Assembly: GCA_963807005.1 (NCBI GenBank)
Contig: CAWDZK010000006.1
Location: 310,001-374,000, forward strand
Direction: 5' to 3'
From: CAWDZK01 sp963807005
Lineage (GTDB): Bacteria; Actinomycetota; Actinomycetes; JACCUZ01
Length of the DNA: 64,000 nt
The first letter of the stretch is position 1. The number at the start of each line of letters is the position of its first letter. Below the pieces are notes generated by a model that saw nothing but the letters and a program-made list of their open reading frames with translations, had not been told where the DNA came from and did not search any database. Of this stretch, positions 9,520 to 17,642 are shown in pieces. Position numbers and translations under genes: made by a program.

Positions 9520-11087
9520 CCAGCTCGCCGGTGCTCGCCGCCACCTTCAACAGCCCGTCGATCGAGTACAGCAAGCTGCTGCCGGTCCTCATCGTCCTCG
9601 GGGTGGCGGTGCTCAGCGTCCTCGTCGAGGCGTTCATGGGGCGGCGCTACCGCTACGAGACCCAGCTGGTGCTGACCATCGCCGGGCTCGTCGGCGCCTT
9701 CGTGGCCGTGGTCTACCTCGCCGGCAGCGTGGAGATCGCCGCGGAGGGCTCGGTGGCAGTCGACGGCCCCGCGCTGTTCCTGCAGGGCACGATCCTCCTG
9801 CTGGCGATCCCGGGCGTCCTCGCCTGCGCGGAGCGTGGCCTCGACACCGGGGGCCCGTTCGCCCCCGCCGGCTCGTCGATGCCGGGGTCCCAGCAGGAGC
9901 GCACCCTCGTCGCGAGCGGGGTCACCCAGACCGAGATCTTCCCGTTGCTGATGTTCGCGGTGGGCGGGATGCTGCTGTTCCCCGCGGCCAACGACCTGCT
10001 GACGATGTTCGTAGCGCTCGAGGTGCTCTCGCTGCCCCTCTACCTGCTCTGCGGGCTGGCCCGACGCCGGCGGCTGCTGAGCCAGGAGGCGTCGCTCAAG
10101 TACTTCCTGCTCGGCTCCTTCTCGTCCGCCTTCTTCCTGTACGGCGTGGCACTGCTCTACGGCTACGCAGGCACCGTCGAGCTGGGCGGCATCGCCGATG
10201 CCGTCAGCAGCAACGCCGACAACGAGTCCCTGCTGCTCATCGGCACCGCTCTGGTGACCGTGGGCCTGCTCTTCAAGGTCGGCGCCGTGCCGTTCCACTC
10301 GTGGACCCCGGACGTCTACCAAGGCGCCCCCACGCCGGTGACCGGGTTCATGGCGGCCTGCACCAAGGTGGCCGCCTTCGGCGCTCTGCTGCGGGTGCTG
10401 TACGTCGGGGTCGGCGGCCTGGCCTGGGAGTGGGAGCCGGTGATCTGGGGCGTCGCCATCCTGTCGATGGTGGTCGGCTCGGTCGTCGCGCTGACGCAGA
10501 CCGACGTCAAGCGGATGCTGGCGTACTCCTCGATCGCGCACGCCGGTTTCGTGCTGGTGGGGCTGTCCGCGACCGACTCGTTGCGCGATGGCGAGATCCT
10601 CGGCGTCTCCTCGGTGCTGTTCTACCTGCTCGCCTACGGCTTCTCGACGATCGGCGCCTTCGCGGTCGTCACGCTGGTCCGCGACTCGGCCGGCGAGGCC
10701 ACGCACCTGTCCCAGTGGGCCGGCCTCGCGCGCCGTTCGCCGGTCACGGCGGTGGTGTTCACCTTCTTCCTGGCCGCCTTCGCCGGTATTCCGCTGACGA
10801 GCGGCTTCACCGCCAAGTTCGCGGTGTTCAACGCGGCCGCCACGGCCGGCACCAGCTGGCTGGTCGTCATCGGCGTGGTGGCCAGCGCCATCGCAGCGTT
10901 CTTCTACTTCCGCGTCGTGGTGCTGATGTTCTTCTCCGCACCTGCCCCGGAGGGACCCACCGTGGTCGTACCGAGCCCGCTCACCACCCTCGCGATAGCG
11001 CTGGGTGCCGGCGTTACCCTGCTGCTGGGCGTCTGGCCGACGCAGGTGCTCGACCTCGCCGGCACCGCCTCGCAGCTCGTCCGGTAG
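9516..11087 (+). CDS. nuoN: NADH-quinone oxidoreductase subunit N
   Basis: Antiporter-like subunit N (523 aa), the last gene of the canonical complex I operon. It shows the helix signature FVALEVLSLPLYLLCG with the conserved glutamate, KVGAVPFHSWTPDVYQGAPT, and the second-half motif TDVKRMLAYSSIAHAGF. GTG overlaps the nuoM stop. The polyprenyl synthase gene starts only 10 bp after its stop, so the operon probably extends into quinone side-chain synthesis. Confidence 0.97.
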   Translation: MTSSPVLAATFNSPSIEYSKLLPVLIVLGVAVLSVLVEAFMGRRYRYETQLVLTIAGLVGAFVAVVYLAGSVEIAAEGSVAVDGPALFLQGTILLLAIPGVLACAERGLDTGGPFAPAGSSMPGSQQERTLVASGVTQTEIFPLLMFAVGGMLLFPAANDLLTMFVALEVLSLPLYLLCGLARRRRLLSQEASLKYFLLGSFSSAFFLYGVALLYGYAGTVELGGIADAVSSNADNESLLLIGTALVTVGLLFKVGAVPFHSWTPDVYQGAPTPVTGFMAACTKVAAFGALLRVLYVGVGGLAWEWEPVIWGVAILSMVVGSVVALTQTDVKRMLAYSSIAHAGFVLVGLSATDSLRDGEILGVSSVLFYLLAYGFSTIGAFAVVTLVRDSAGEATHLSQWAGLARRSPVTAVVFTFFLAAFAGIPLTSGFTAKFAVFNAAATAGTSWLVVIGVVASAIAAFFYFRVVVLMFFSAPAPEGPTVVVPSPLTTLAIALGAGVTLLLGVWPTQVLDLAGTASQLVR

Positions 11088-11097
11088 GAGTCCGACC

Positions 11098-12090
11098 GTG
11101 CCCGCCGACAGCGCTGCCGTGACCGCAGACCCCGCCCTCGAGGCGGCTCTGCGGACCGGTCTGGCGCAGGTCGAGGGTGCCTTGCGGGACGCGGTGAAGA
11201 GCGAGTACCCGTTCGTCACCGAGGCGTCCCGGCACCTCGTCGACGCCGGTGGCAAGCGGTCCCGCCCGCTGCTGGTGCTCCTGGCCGCTCAGCTCGGCGA
11301 CCCTGCGTCGCCGGGTGTGGTCCCCGCCGCGGTGGTGGTCGAGCTCACCCATCTGGCGACGCTCTACCACGACGACGTGATGGACCAGGCGGCGTTGCGC
11401 CGCGGCGCCGCCAGCGCCAACGCGCGCTGGGACAACTCGGTGGCGATCCTCACCGGCGACTTCCTGTTCGCCCGCGCCTCGGACATCCTGGCCGACCTCG
11501 GTCCCGAGGCCGTCCGGTTGCAGGCGCGCACGTTCGAGCGCCTGGTGACCGGCCAGATCCGCGAGACGGTCGGCCCGGACGACGGCACCGACGCGGTCGA
11601 GCACTACCTGTCCGTGCTCGCGGACAAGACCGGTTCGCTCATCTCGACCTCGGCCCGGTTCGGCGCCCTGCTCTCGGGTGCCGACGAGCAGGCGGTCGAC
11701 GTCATGACGCGGTACGGCGAGCGCTTCGGCGTCGCGTTCCAGCTCTCCGACGACCTGCTCGACGTCCTCTCCGAGACCGAGGAGTCGGGCAAGACGCCCG
11801 GTACCGACCTGCGCGAGGGGATCCCGACCCTGCCGGTGCTGCTCGTGCGCCGGGACGCCCGCCCCGAGGACGCCCGGCTGCTCGAGTTGCTCGACTCCGG
11901 TCTCGACGACGACGCCGACCACCGCGAGGCGCTGACCCTGCTGCGGGCCCACCCGGCCATGACGTCGGCCCGCGCCGAGGTCACCCGCTGGGCCGACGCG
12001 GCCCGAGAGACGCTTGCCCCGCTGCCGCCGAGCGCCGCCCGGTCGGCGCTCGAGGCGCTCTGCCACCAGGTCGTCGGCCGCGCCACCTGA
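11098..12090 (+). CDS. Polyprenyl diphosphate synthase (trans-isoprenyl, heptaprenyl/solanesyl type)
   Basis: All-trans prenyl diphosphate synthase (330 aa) that lengthens an allylic diphosphate with isopentenyl diphosphate. Both aspartate-rich Mg-binding regions are present: DDVMD at residues 92-96, and DDLLD within FQLSDDLLDVL about 125 residues later. The substrate motif GGKRSRP is at 51-57. The open frame reaches upstream into nuoN, but the GTG at 11098, 10 bp after the nuoN stop and preceded by TAGGAG, gives the right N-terminus. Position after nuoN supports a role in making the menaquinone side chain used by complex I. Chain length cannot be read with confidence from sequence alone. Confidence 0.92.
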   Translation: MPADSAAVTADPALEAALRTGLAQVEGALRDAVKSEYPFVTEASRHLVDAGGKRSRPLLVLLAAQLGDPASPGVVPAAVVVELTHLATLYHDDVMDQAALRRGAASANARWDNSVAILTGDFLFARASDILADLGPEAVRLQARTFERLVTGQIRETVGPDDGTDAVEHYLSVLADKTGSLISTSARFGALLSGADEQAVDVMTRYGERFGVAFQLSDDLLDVLSETEESGKTPGTDLREGIPTLPVLLVRRDARPEDARLLELLDSGLDDDADHREALTLLRAHPAMTSARAEVTRWADAARETLAPLPPSAARSALEALCHQVVGRAT

Positions 12091-12111
12091 CCTCGCCCAC
12101 CCCTCCCCCCA

Positions 12112-12170
12112 TCGACTGGCGGAAGCCTTCGGTCCGGCAGTCGGCCAGAGCGAAGACTTCCGCCAGTCGA
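12112..12170. terminator. Long near-perfect hairpin after the nuo/polyprenyl synthase operon
   Basis: Inverted repeat with arms at 12112-12131 and 12151-12170 that match at 19 of 20 positions around a 19-nt loop. It lies 21 bp after the stop of the polyprenyl synthase gene and 61 bp before the DinB start. There is no U-tract, as is common for actinobacterial terminators. Position fits an end-of-operon terminator; its unusual length is noted separately. Confidence 0.7.
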
Positions 12171-12188
12171 CGGGCTGCCCGCGGTGGC

Positions 12189-12224
12189 TTCCGGACGGGG
12201 AACGTCCGGAATCGCCTTTATGGT
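12189..12224 (+). promoter_or_regulatory. Operator-like palindrome and -10 box of the DinB gene
   Basis: A perfect 9-5-9 inverted repeat (TTCCGGACG at 12189-12197 and CGTCCGGAA at 12203-12211) is followed 7 bp later by a -10-like TATGGT at 12219-12224, and the ATG comes 7 nt after that. The same arrangement, with identical spacing, lies in front of the DUF1905 gene at 13816-13858. The WYL regulator between the two genes is the obvious candidate ligand, which is an inference. Confidence 0.6.
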
Positions 12225-12231
12225 GTCGCGC

Positions 12232-12819
12232 ATGACGGACACCAGCACGAACCCGACCACCCAGAACGAGGCGGACTTCCCGTGGGAGCCGCCGCTGACC
12301 GGCACCGAGCTCGAGCACCTCGTGGGCGCCCTGGACCGGCTGCGCACGACCTTCCGGTGGAAGGCCGGCCACCTCGACCACGCCGGGCTCACGACCCGCA
12401 TCGCATCCTCGGACCTGACGCTCGGCAGCCTGCTCAAGCACCTCGCCTTCGTCGAGGACTTCACGTTCACGATCAAGCTGCGCGGCGGCTCCCCGGGCGC
12501 CCCGTGGGAGACCGTCGACTGGGACACCCACCCCGACTGGCCCTTCAGCTCGGCCGCCGACGACACCCCCGAGGAGCTGTACGCCCTCTACGACGCCGCC
12601 GTCGACCGGTCCCGTCAGCGGCTGGACGCCGCGGTGGCAGACGGCGGCCTCGACCAGCTGGTGGAGGTCTCCGGCTTCGACGGCCGGCACGCCAGCCTGC
12701 GCCGGCTCGTCTTCGACCTGGTCGAGGAGTACGGCCGGCACACCGGGCACGCCGACCTGCTCCGCGAGGCCGTCGACGGGGTCGTCGGTGAGGACCCGCC
12801 GGCCGGCTGGCGCCCCTGA
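12232..12819 (+). CDS. DinB-superfamily protein (DUF664)
   Basis: Four-helix-bundle DinB/DUF664 protein (195 aa). Members of this family are metal-binding and several are thiol (mycothiol or bacillithiol) S-transferases; the exact substrate is unknown here. Candidate metal-ligand histidines are in KHLAFVED at about residue 70 and in RHTGHADLLRE near 175. A longer frame begins at 12184, but the ATG at 12232 is preferred because it lies 7 nt after a -10-like TATGGT and aligns exactly with the promoter of the DUF1905 gene. It is convergent with the WYL regulator, leaving 17 bp between their stops. Confidence 0.85.
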   Translation: MTDTSTNPTTQNEADFPWEPPLTGTELEHLVGALDRLRTTFRWKAGHLDHAGLTTRIASSDLTLGSLLKHLAFVEDFTFTIKLRGGSPGAPWETVDWDTHPDWPFSSAADDTPEELYALYDAAVDRSRQRLDAAVADGGLDQLVEVSGFDGRHASLRRLVFDLVEEYGRHTGHADLLREAVDGVVGEDPPAGWRP

Positions 12820-12836
12820 CCGCGCCGTCGTGTCGG

Positions 12837-13802
12837 TCAGGACGCGGGATCTGGACCCGCCGCGAGCATGCGCTGCCCGAGCACGCGGGTGGCAGCCTGC
12901 AGCTCGGGGCCGCCGACGACCCGGTAGCGCGTGGGGACCGCCGCCAGCTGCTGGGCGTACCAGGTCGGGTTGCTGGTCGTGGCCACGAGCCGGGTGGTCG
13001 ACGGACCGACCGCCTCGAGCCGGCCGAGCGAGCGCGGTACGCATCGGGCCACCGGGTCGAGGGGTGCCTCGATGACCACCTCGACGTCGTACTCCCAGCC
13101 GACCGCCAGGTGCTCCTCCAGCAGGGCCACCGGGTCGAGGTCGGCCGGAGGGACGAAGGTGTCGCCCAGGACGTCGACCCGTTGGACCCGGTCGACCCGG
13201 TAGGCCCGCAGCGCGTCCGCGGCATGCGAGTGGCAGAGCAGGTACCAGCGGCCGTGCCGGACGACCAGCGCCCACGGGTCGACCTCGGTGTCCCACTCGG
13301 AGCCGGACTCGGAGCGGTATCCGAGCCGCACCCGGCGCCGGTCGGAGCAGGCCTGCACCAGGGTGCTCGTGGTGCCGACGTCAGGCCGGGCGGCGGCCCG
13401 GTCGGGGGCGGGCGCCGTGCTCCGGCGGACCGCCTCGGCCTGGGCGGCCACCGGCTCGGGCAGCGCCCGCACGAGCTTGCCGACCGCGCTGCCGACCGGG
13501 TCGGTCGGGTCGCCCGCGTCGTGGTGGCCGTCGAGCACGGCCATGACCAGGCCGAGGGCCTCGGTGGCCGTGAAGACCAGGGGCGGCAGCCGCAGACCGC
13601 GGCCGACCCGGTAGCCGCCGTACGGTCCGCGCTCGGAGTCGATCGCGATGCCGGCGTCGCGCAGGACGGCGACATAGCGCCGGGCCGCCCGTTCCGAGAC
13701 GCCGAGCTTGTCAGCGAGCCGTTCCGCGGTGATCCCGGGGCTGCCCTGCAGCAGCTCGAGGGTGAGCAGCGCCCGCGCCGTCGGGCTGGCACCTGGGTCC
13801 AC
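12837..13802 (-). CDS. WYL-domain transcriptional regulator (YafY/DeoR-type HTH)
   Basis: Transcription factor of 321 aa. The N-terminal winged HTH (about residues 8-65) contains LADKLGVSERAARRYVAVL. It is followed by the PYGGYRVGRGLRLPPLVFT segment typical of YafY/PafBC-like proteins, and a WYL domain (about 145-225) with VVRHGRWYLLCHSHAADALR. The domain ends in a C-terminal extension of the WCX type. The GTG start at 13802 is divergent from the DUF1905 gene, 56 bp away. The shared palindrome lies in that gap and again before the DinB gene, so autoregulation plus control of both neighbours is likely. Confidence 0.87.
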   Translation of the reverse strand: MDPGASPTARALLTLELLQGSPGITAERLADKLGVSERAARRYVAVLRDAGIAIDSERGPYGGYRVGRGLRLPPLVFTATEALGLVMAVLDGHHDAGDPTDPVGSAVGKLVRALPEPVAAQAEAVRRSTAPAPDRAAARPDVGTTSTLVQACSDRRRVRLGYRSESGSEWDTEVDPWALVVRHGRWYLLCHSHAADALRAYRVDRVQRVDVLGDTFVPPADLDPVALLEEHLAVGWEYDVEVVIEAPLDPVARCVPRSLGRLEAVGPSTTRLVATTSNPTWYAQQLAAVPTRYRVVGGPELQAATRVLGQRMLAAGPDPAS

Positions 13803-13815
13803 CGAGAGTCCCCCG

Positions 13816-13851
13816 ATCCGGATGCAGAACGTCCGGAACCGACCCTAGTGT
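13816..13851. promoter_or_regulatory. Operator-like palindrome and -10 box between WYL regulator and DUF1905 gene
   Basis: Left arm ATCCGGATG (13816-13824), 5-nt spacer, right arm CGTCCGGAA (13830-13838). The right arm is identical to that upstream of the DinB gene and the left arm agrees at 7 of 9 positions. A -10-like TAGTGT (13846-13851) follows after 7 bp, and the DUF1905 ATG is 7 nt further on. The site also sits within the upstream region of the divergent regulator gene. Confidence 0.6.
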
Positions 13852-13858
13852 GCCCCGC

Positions 13859-14191
13859 ATGACCGAGGACACGCGACGTGGCAGGCGCGGTGAGCCGGAC
13901 GGGATGGACCTCGAGGTCACCGGCGACGTGTGGCACTGGCGTGGGCCGGCGCCGTACTACTTCGTCACCGTCCCGGACGACGAGAGCGCGCAGATCCGCG
14001 CGGTGGCCGCGGCCGTGACCTACGGCTGGGGCATGATCCCCGTCCTGGCGAGGACCGGTGCCACCGAGTGGGAGACCTCTCTGTTCCCGAAGGACGGCCG
14101 CTACGTCGTGCCGCTGAAGGACGAGGTACGCCGGGCCGAGGTGCTCGACGAGGGCGACACGATCACGGTGCGGCTCACCGTGGCCCGGTAG
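13859..14191 (+). CDS. DUF1905 domain protein
   Basis: Small beta-barrel-type protein of 110 aa matching DUF1905 in pattern: GDVWHWRGPAPYYFVTVP near residue 22, then WGMIPVLARTGATEWETSLF, and a final RYVVPLKDEVRR segment with GDTITVRL. The biochemical function of this family is not established. The ATG at 13859 is favoured over 13850 because it follows the -10-like TAGTGT by 7 nt in exactly the same geometry as the DinB gene. It is divergent from the WYL regulator and ends 7 bp before the stop of the opposing ABC permease gene. Confidence 0.8.
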   Translation: MTEDTRRGRRGEPDGMDLEVTGDVWHWRGPAPYYFVTVPDDESAQIRAVAAAVTYGWGMIPVLARTGATEWETSLFPKDGRYVVPLKDEVRRAEVLDEGDTITVRLTVAR

Positions 14192-14198
14192 CGCCCGG

Positions 14199-14936
14199 CT
14201 ACTCGGCCGAGGAGAGCCGGATGGACCGCAGCCGGCGACCGGCCAACCAGGTGCCGGCGACGACGACCACGACCAGCATCGCCACCGAGATCTGCGGCCG
14301 GACGGCGGCGGTGATGCCGAGCCGGTCGGACTGCTCGGGTCCCACGACCATCCGGGTGACCGCGAGTGCCCACTGCTGGACGCTGATGCCCTGGGCGCCG
14401 AGGACCAGGCCACCGATCGCCGTCTCCCAGACCAAGGTGTAGATGAGCCCGATGACCACGGCGTTGCGACTCACGACCGTCAGCAGCAGGAACAGCGAGC
14501 AGTACGCCGTCGCCGCAGCGTAGGCGCCCAGCGCGTAGGCCACCGCCAACCCGTCCCGTCCCCCCACGAGCACCAGACCGGACACCAGGACGGGCAGCGC
14601 TCCGAGGACCGTGGTCACGCCGACCGCCACGAGGAGCTTGGTGACGACGATGACGTGCCGGCTCAGTGGCTTGCTCAGCAGGTAGACGATCGAACCGTCC
14701 TCGATCTCCCCGCCGAGCGCCCCGGTGCCGGCGATGAGCGACAGCAGCGGGATCACCGTGGCGATGGCGAAGGTGCCGAGCAGGCCCACCGCGACATCGG
14801 CCCGCGACGACTCGTTCACCGAGAGCCGCAGCACCACGGCCAACGCCAGCAGCACGCCGGGCAGGAGGAGCAGCAGCAGGGCGCGTCGACGGCCCAGCAG
14901 CGTCCGCAGCGTCAGCATCGCGATGGTGGCGTTCAT
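14199..14936 (-). CDS. ABC-2 type transporter permease
   Basis: Integral membrane protein of 245 aa with about six hydrophobic segments, of the ABC-2 family (export or membrane-stress systems). It contains GALGGEIEDGSIVYLLSKPL, the type of cytoplasmic loop found in these permeases. It is the last gene of a four-gene operon (ATPase, permease, ATPase, permease) in which all neighbours overlap by 4 bp. Its probable partner is the ATPase just upstream (14933-15841). The substrate cannot be inferred. Confidence 0.88.
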   Translation of the reverse strand: MNATIAMLTLRTLLGRRRALLLLLLPGVLLALAVVLRLSVNESSRADVAVGLLGTFAIATVIPLLSLIAGTGALGGEIEDGSIVYLLSKPLSRHVIVVTKLLVAVGVTTVLGALPVLVSGLVLVGGRDGLAVAYALGAYAAATAYCSLFLLLTVVSRNAVVIGLIYTLVWETAIGGLVLGAQGISVQQWALAVTRMVVGPEQSDRLGITAAVRPQISVAMLVVVVVAGTWLAGRRLRSIRLSSAE

Positions 14937-15841
14937 CGGTCCACCAGGTAGGCGAACACGCTCTCCAGCGACTCGTCCGAGGGCGACACGTCGAGCAGCC
15001 GGATGCCGTGCTGCCGGGCCAGCCGCGGCAGCACGCGCGCGAACCTGCCGTAGTCGGTGGACTGCACGTGCAGCGTCTCACCGAGCGCGACGGACGACGC
15101 GGAACCGTCGGCGATCACCGCTGCCGCCAGGGTCCGGTCGTCGCTGGAGGTGACCGAGAACCTGTGCGGACGCTCGGTCATCAGCCGGCGGATCTCGCGG
15201 AAGTCGCCGGATGCGGCGTGCCGGCCGGCGACCATCACCTCGATGGTGCCGGCGATCTCCTCGACCTCCTCGAGGATGTGCGAGCTGAACAGGACGGTCC
15301 GGCCGTCCTCGCCCAGCCGCCGGAGCAGGTCCATCAGGTGCAGCCGCTGACGTGGGTCCATCCCGTTGAACGGCTCGTCCAGCAACAGGACCGTGGGACT
15401 GTGCACCAGGGCGGACGCCATCTTGATCCGTTGCCTCATCCCCTTCGAGTAGGTGCCGATCTCCCGGTCCGCCACGTCGCCCATCTCGACCTCGTCGAGC
15501 GCCTTCCTGGTGGCCGAAGCCGGGTCCGGCAGCTGCTGCAGCCGGGCGTTGGCGAGGACGAACGACCAGCCGGTGACGACGTCGTACGCCGCCTCGGTCT
15601 CCGGCACGATGCCGATCTGCCGGTAGACGGCCTCGTGGCGCCAGACCGGCTCGCCGTCGAGCAGCACGCTCCCGGCCGACGCCGGCAGGAACCCGGCCAT
15701 CATCGAGATCAGGGTGGACTTGCCCGCGCCGTTCGGACCGAGCAGTCCCGTCACGCCGGGCCCGATCGTCATCGACACGTCGTTGACGGCCACCACGTCG
15801 CCGTACCACCGCGACACCGACGTGAGCACGATGCTGCTCAC
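14933..15841 (-). CDS. ABC transporter ATP-binding protein
   Basis: Nucleotide-binding subunit of 302 aa. Walker A GPNGAGKST is at about residues 34-42, the signature region reads YSKGMRQRIKMA, and Walker B is VLLLDEPFNGMDP, followed by the switch histidine in FSSHILEEVEEI. The frame is open upstream into the previous gene. The GTG at 15841 is chosen because it forms the GTGA overlap with that gene's stop, the spacing used throughout this operon. The C-terminal 80 residues form a small extra domain of the kind seen in CcmA/DrrA-like ATPases. Confidence 0.92.
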   Translation of the reverse strand: MSSIVLTSVSRWYGDVVAVNDVSMTIGPGVTGLLGPNGAGKSTLISMMAGFLPASAGSVLLDGEPVWRHEAVYRQIGIVPETEAAYDVVTGWSFVLANARLQQLPDPASATRKALDEVEMGDVADREIGTYSKGMRQRIKMASALVHSPTVLLLDEPFNGMDPRQRLHLMDLLRRLGEDGRTVLFSSHILEEVEEIAGTIEVMVAGRHAASGDFREIRRLMTERPHRFSVTSSDDRTLAAAVIADGSASSVALGETLHVQSTDYGRFARVLPRLARQHGIRLLDVSPSDESLESVFAYLVDR

Positions 15842-16725
15842 GTGACCGCCACCCCGCGGTAGCGACGCACGAGCAGCAGGTAGCAGGCGGCGACGAGAGC
15901 CGCTGCCGCCAGCGCGAACGCGGGGCCGCCGGAGGTCCCGGGTGGCCCGACCACGACCGAGCTCTCGGCGCCGAGGGCCCAGACCTGTACGCCGTCGACC
16001 ATCGCGTACGGCGAGATGAGCCCGGCCCAACCAGCCAGCGTCGCGTTGCCCTCGCCGTTCGCGACCCCCTGCACGATCCCCGAGACGCCGCCGAGCACCA
16101 GCAGGACCGCGACCACCGCCGCGACCCCGATGCCGCGTCGCGGGGTCCAGGCGGCGATGAGCAGCCCCACCGCCCCGAGCACCACGGCGAACATCAGCGC
16201 ACCGGCCAGGCCTGCGAGCAGTCCCCGGGTGTTCGACCAGAAGGGCAGCCCGCCGAGCAGAGCGCCGGCGTAGAGCACGAGGAGCGGTGCGGCCATCAGC
16301 GCGAACAGCGCGGCGGACATCGCGGCCAGCTTGGCCCGCACGTAGGCGCGCCGCGACAGCGGCCGGGAGAAGTACAGGGCGACGACCCGGAACCGGAGGT
16401 CCCGCGACACGCTCTGCGGGGCTTGCGCCGCGACGAACACGGTGGACACCAGGCTCAGGCGGATCGCGTACGACGTGTAGGTGATCGGCAGCTCGGCGGC
16501 GGCGGTGATGACCACGATCGCCGCGACGATCAGCGCGGGGACGACCATGATGACCAGCAGGAGCACTGGCATCACCTTCGACCGGGTGCTGCGTCCGAGT
16601 CCGAAGGCCCCGCGCAGGCTCGACACGGCCAGCGACCGCTCGATGTAGGCCGGACCCAGGCGCAGCCCGTCGTAGTGCCGGTAGCCGATGTCGTGGATCG
16701 CTCCGGTCTCCCGAGGCGCCGTCAC
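15838..16725 (-). CDS. ABC-2 type transporter permease
   Basis: Membrane protein of 295 aa with about six hydrophobic segments and a long soluble N-terminus that includes IGYRHYDGLRLG. The loop QSVSRDLRFRVVALYFSRPL corresponds to the coupling region of ABC-2 permeases. It overlaps both neighbours by 4 bp and probably pairs with the ATPase at 16722-17630. Two ATPase/permease pairs in one operon could form one heteromeric exporter or two related ones. Confidence 0.87.
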   Translation of the reverse strand: MTAPRETGAIHDIGYRHYDGLRLGPAYIERSLAVSSLRGAFGLGRSTRSKVMPVLLLVIMVVPALIVAAIVVITAAAELPITYTSYAIRLSLVSTVFVAAQAPQSVSRDLRFRVVALYFSRPLSRRAYVRAKLAAMSAALFALMAAPLLVLYAGALLGGLPFWSNTRGLLAGLAGALMFAVVLGAVGLLIAAWTPRRGIGVAAVVAVLLVLGGVSGIVQGVANGEGNATLAGWAGLISPYAMVDGVQVWALGAESSVVVGPPGTSGGPAFALAAAALVAACYLLLVRRYRGVAVT

Positions 16726-17630
16726 GTCGGCAGCTCGTCCCGGAACATGTCCAGCATGTGCTGGCGTCCCCGCTGCAGCCGCACCAGACCGACGCCGAGG
16801 TCGGAGACGACGTCTCGCACCACGTCGTAGGTCGAGTCGTCCGCGAGCGCGAGCTGCAGCACGTCGCCGGACCGGCGGACCGACAAGCCGGCCCCCGCGA
16901 AAGCGGCCTCGACCTCCGCACCACGGTCGCTCACCTCCACGGTGAGCTGCTGGGTGAGCGCCGTGACCTGCGCGGTCGCTGCGGAGCGCATCAGCCGGCC
17001 GCCGTCGATGACGACCACGTGGTCGCAGACCCGCTCCAGCTCGCCCATGAGGTGTGAGGTGACCACGACCGCGATCCCGAAGACAGCGCCGATCCGCCGG
17101 ATCAGGGTCAGCATCTCGTCGCGACCGGCCGGGTCCAGGCCGTTGGTCGGCTCGTCCAGCAGCACCAGGCGGGGGTCGTGCACCAGCGCCTGGGCCAGTT
17201 TCACCCGCTGCTTCATGCCGGTCGAGTAGCCGCCGATGAGGCGGTATCGCTCCTCGAAGAGCCCGACGTGCCGCAAGGTGTCGGCAGCGCGCTCCCGCGC
17301 CGCAGTGGTGGGCAGGCCCGACATCCGCGCCAGGTGCACCACCAGCTCGGTCGCGGTGACGTCAGGGGGCAGGCAGTCGTGCTCCGGCATGTAGCCGACC
17401 AGCTCGCGGATCTGGCGCCCGTCCGTCGAGACATCGAGGTCGAGCACCCGAGCCGTGCCGGACGTGGCGGGCGACAGCCCGAGCAGGATCTTGATGAGGG
17501 TCGACTTGCCGGCGCCGTTGGCGCCCACCAGTCCGGTGACACCCGGCGGGAACTCGACGGACAGGTCGGACAACGCCGTGACCCGCGACCCGAACCGCTT
17601 CGTCAGCCCCCGGGTGACGATCAACGACAT
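16722..17630 (-). CDS. ABC transporter ATP-binding protein
   Basis: First gene of the four-gene ABC-2 operon (302 aa). Walker A GANGAGKST, signature GYSTGMKQRVKLAQAL, Walker B LVLLDEPTNGLDP, and the H-loop in VTSHLMGELERV are all intact. The ATG is preceded by a -10-like TAGGCT with a 6-nt gap (17637-17642 on the plus strand), so the transcript may be leaderless; that -10 overlaps the stop codon of the upstream STAS gene. This suggests its own promoter as well as possible read-through from the rsbQ-type operon. Confidence 0.92.
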   Translation of the reverse strand: MSLIVTRGLTKRFGSRVTALSDLSVEFPPGVTGLVGANGAGKSTLIKILLGLSPATSGTARVLDLDVSTDGRQIRELVGYMPEHDCLPPDVTATELVVHLARMSGLPTTAARERAADTLRHVGLFEERYRLIGGYSTGMKQRVKLAQALVHDPRLVLLDEPTNGLDPAGRDEMLTLIRRIGAVFGIAVVVTSHLMGELERVCDHVVVIDGGRLMRSAATAQVTALTQQLTVEVSDRGAEVEAAFAGAGLSVRRSGDVLQLALADDSTYDVVRDVVSDLGVGLVRLQRGRQHMLDMFRDELPT

Positions 17631-17636
17631 CGCATC

Positions 17637-17642
17637 AGCCTA
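17637..17642 (-). promoter_or_regulatory. Candidate -10 box for the ABC-2 operon (leaderless)
   Basis: TAGGCT on the minus strand ends 6 nt before the ATG at 17630. This is the same spacing seen before rsbQ (20430-20435), korA (26610-26615) and the YajQ-family gene (38906-38911). No clear -35 hexamer is visible. Confidence 0.45.

Noticed and set aside
11014..13296. 760-codon minus-strand frame across nuoN, the prenyl synthase and the WYL gene
   Set aside because: It crosses three well-supported genes on both strands and has low-complexity composition; no domain is seen.
13816..13838. The CGTCCGGAA boxes as simple -35 elements of an ECF sigma factor
   Set aside because: A GGAAC-like core is present in one copy only, while both sites keep a full 9-5-9 palindrome with fixed spacing to the -10. 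An operator explains this better, although a sigma role is not excluded.
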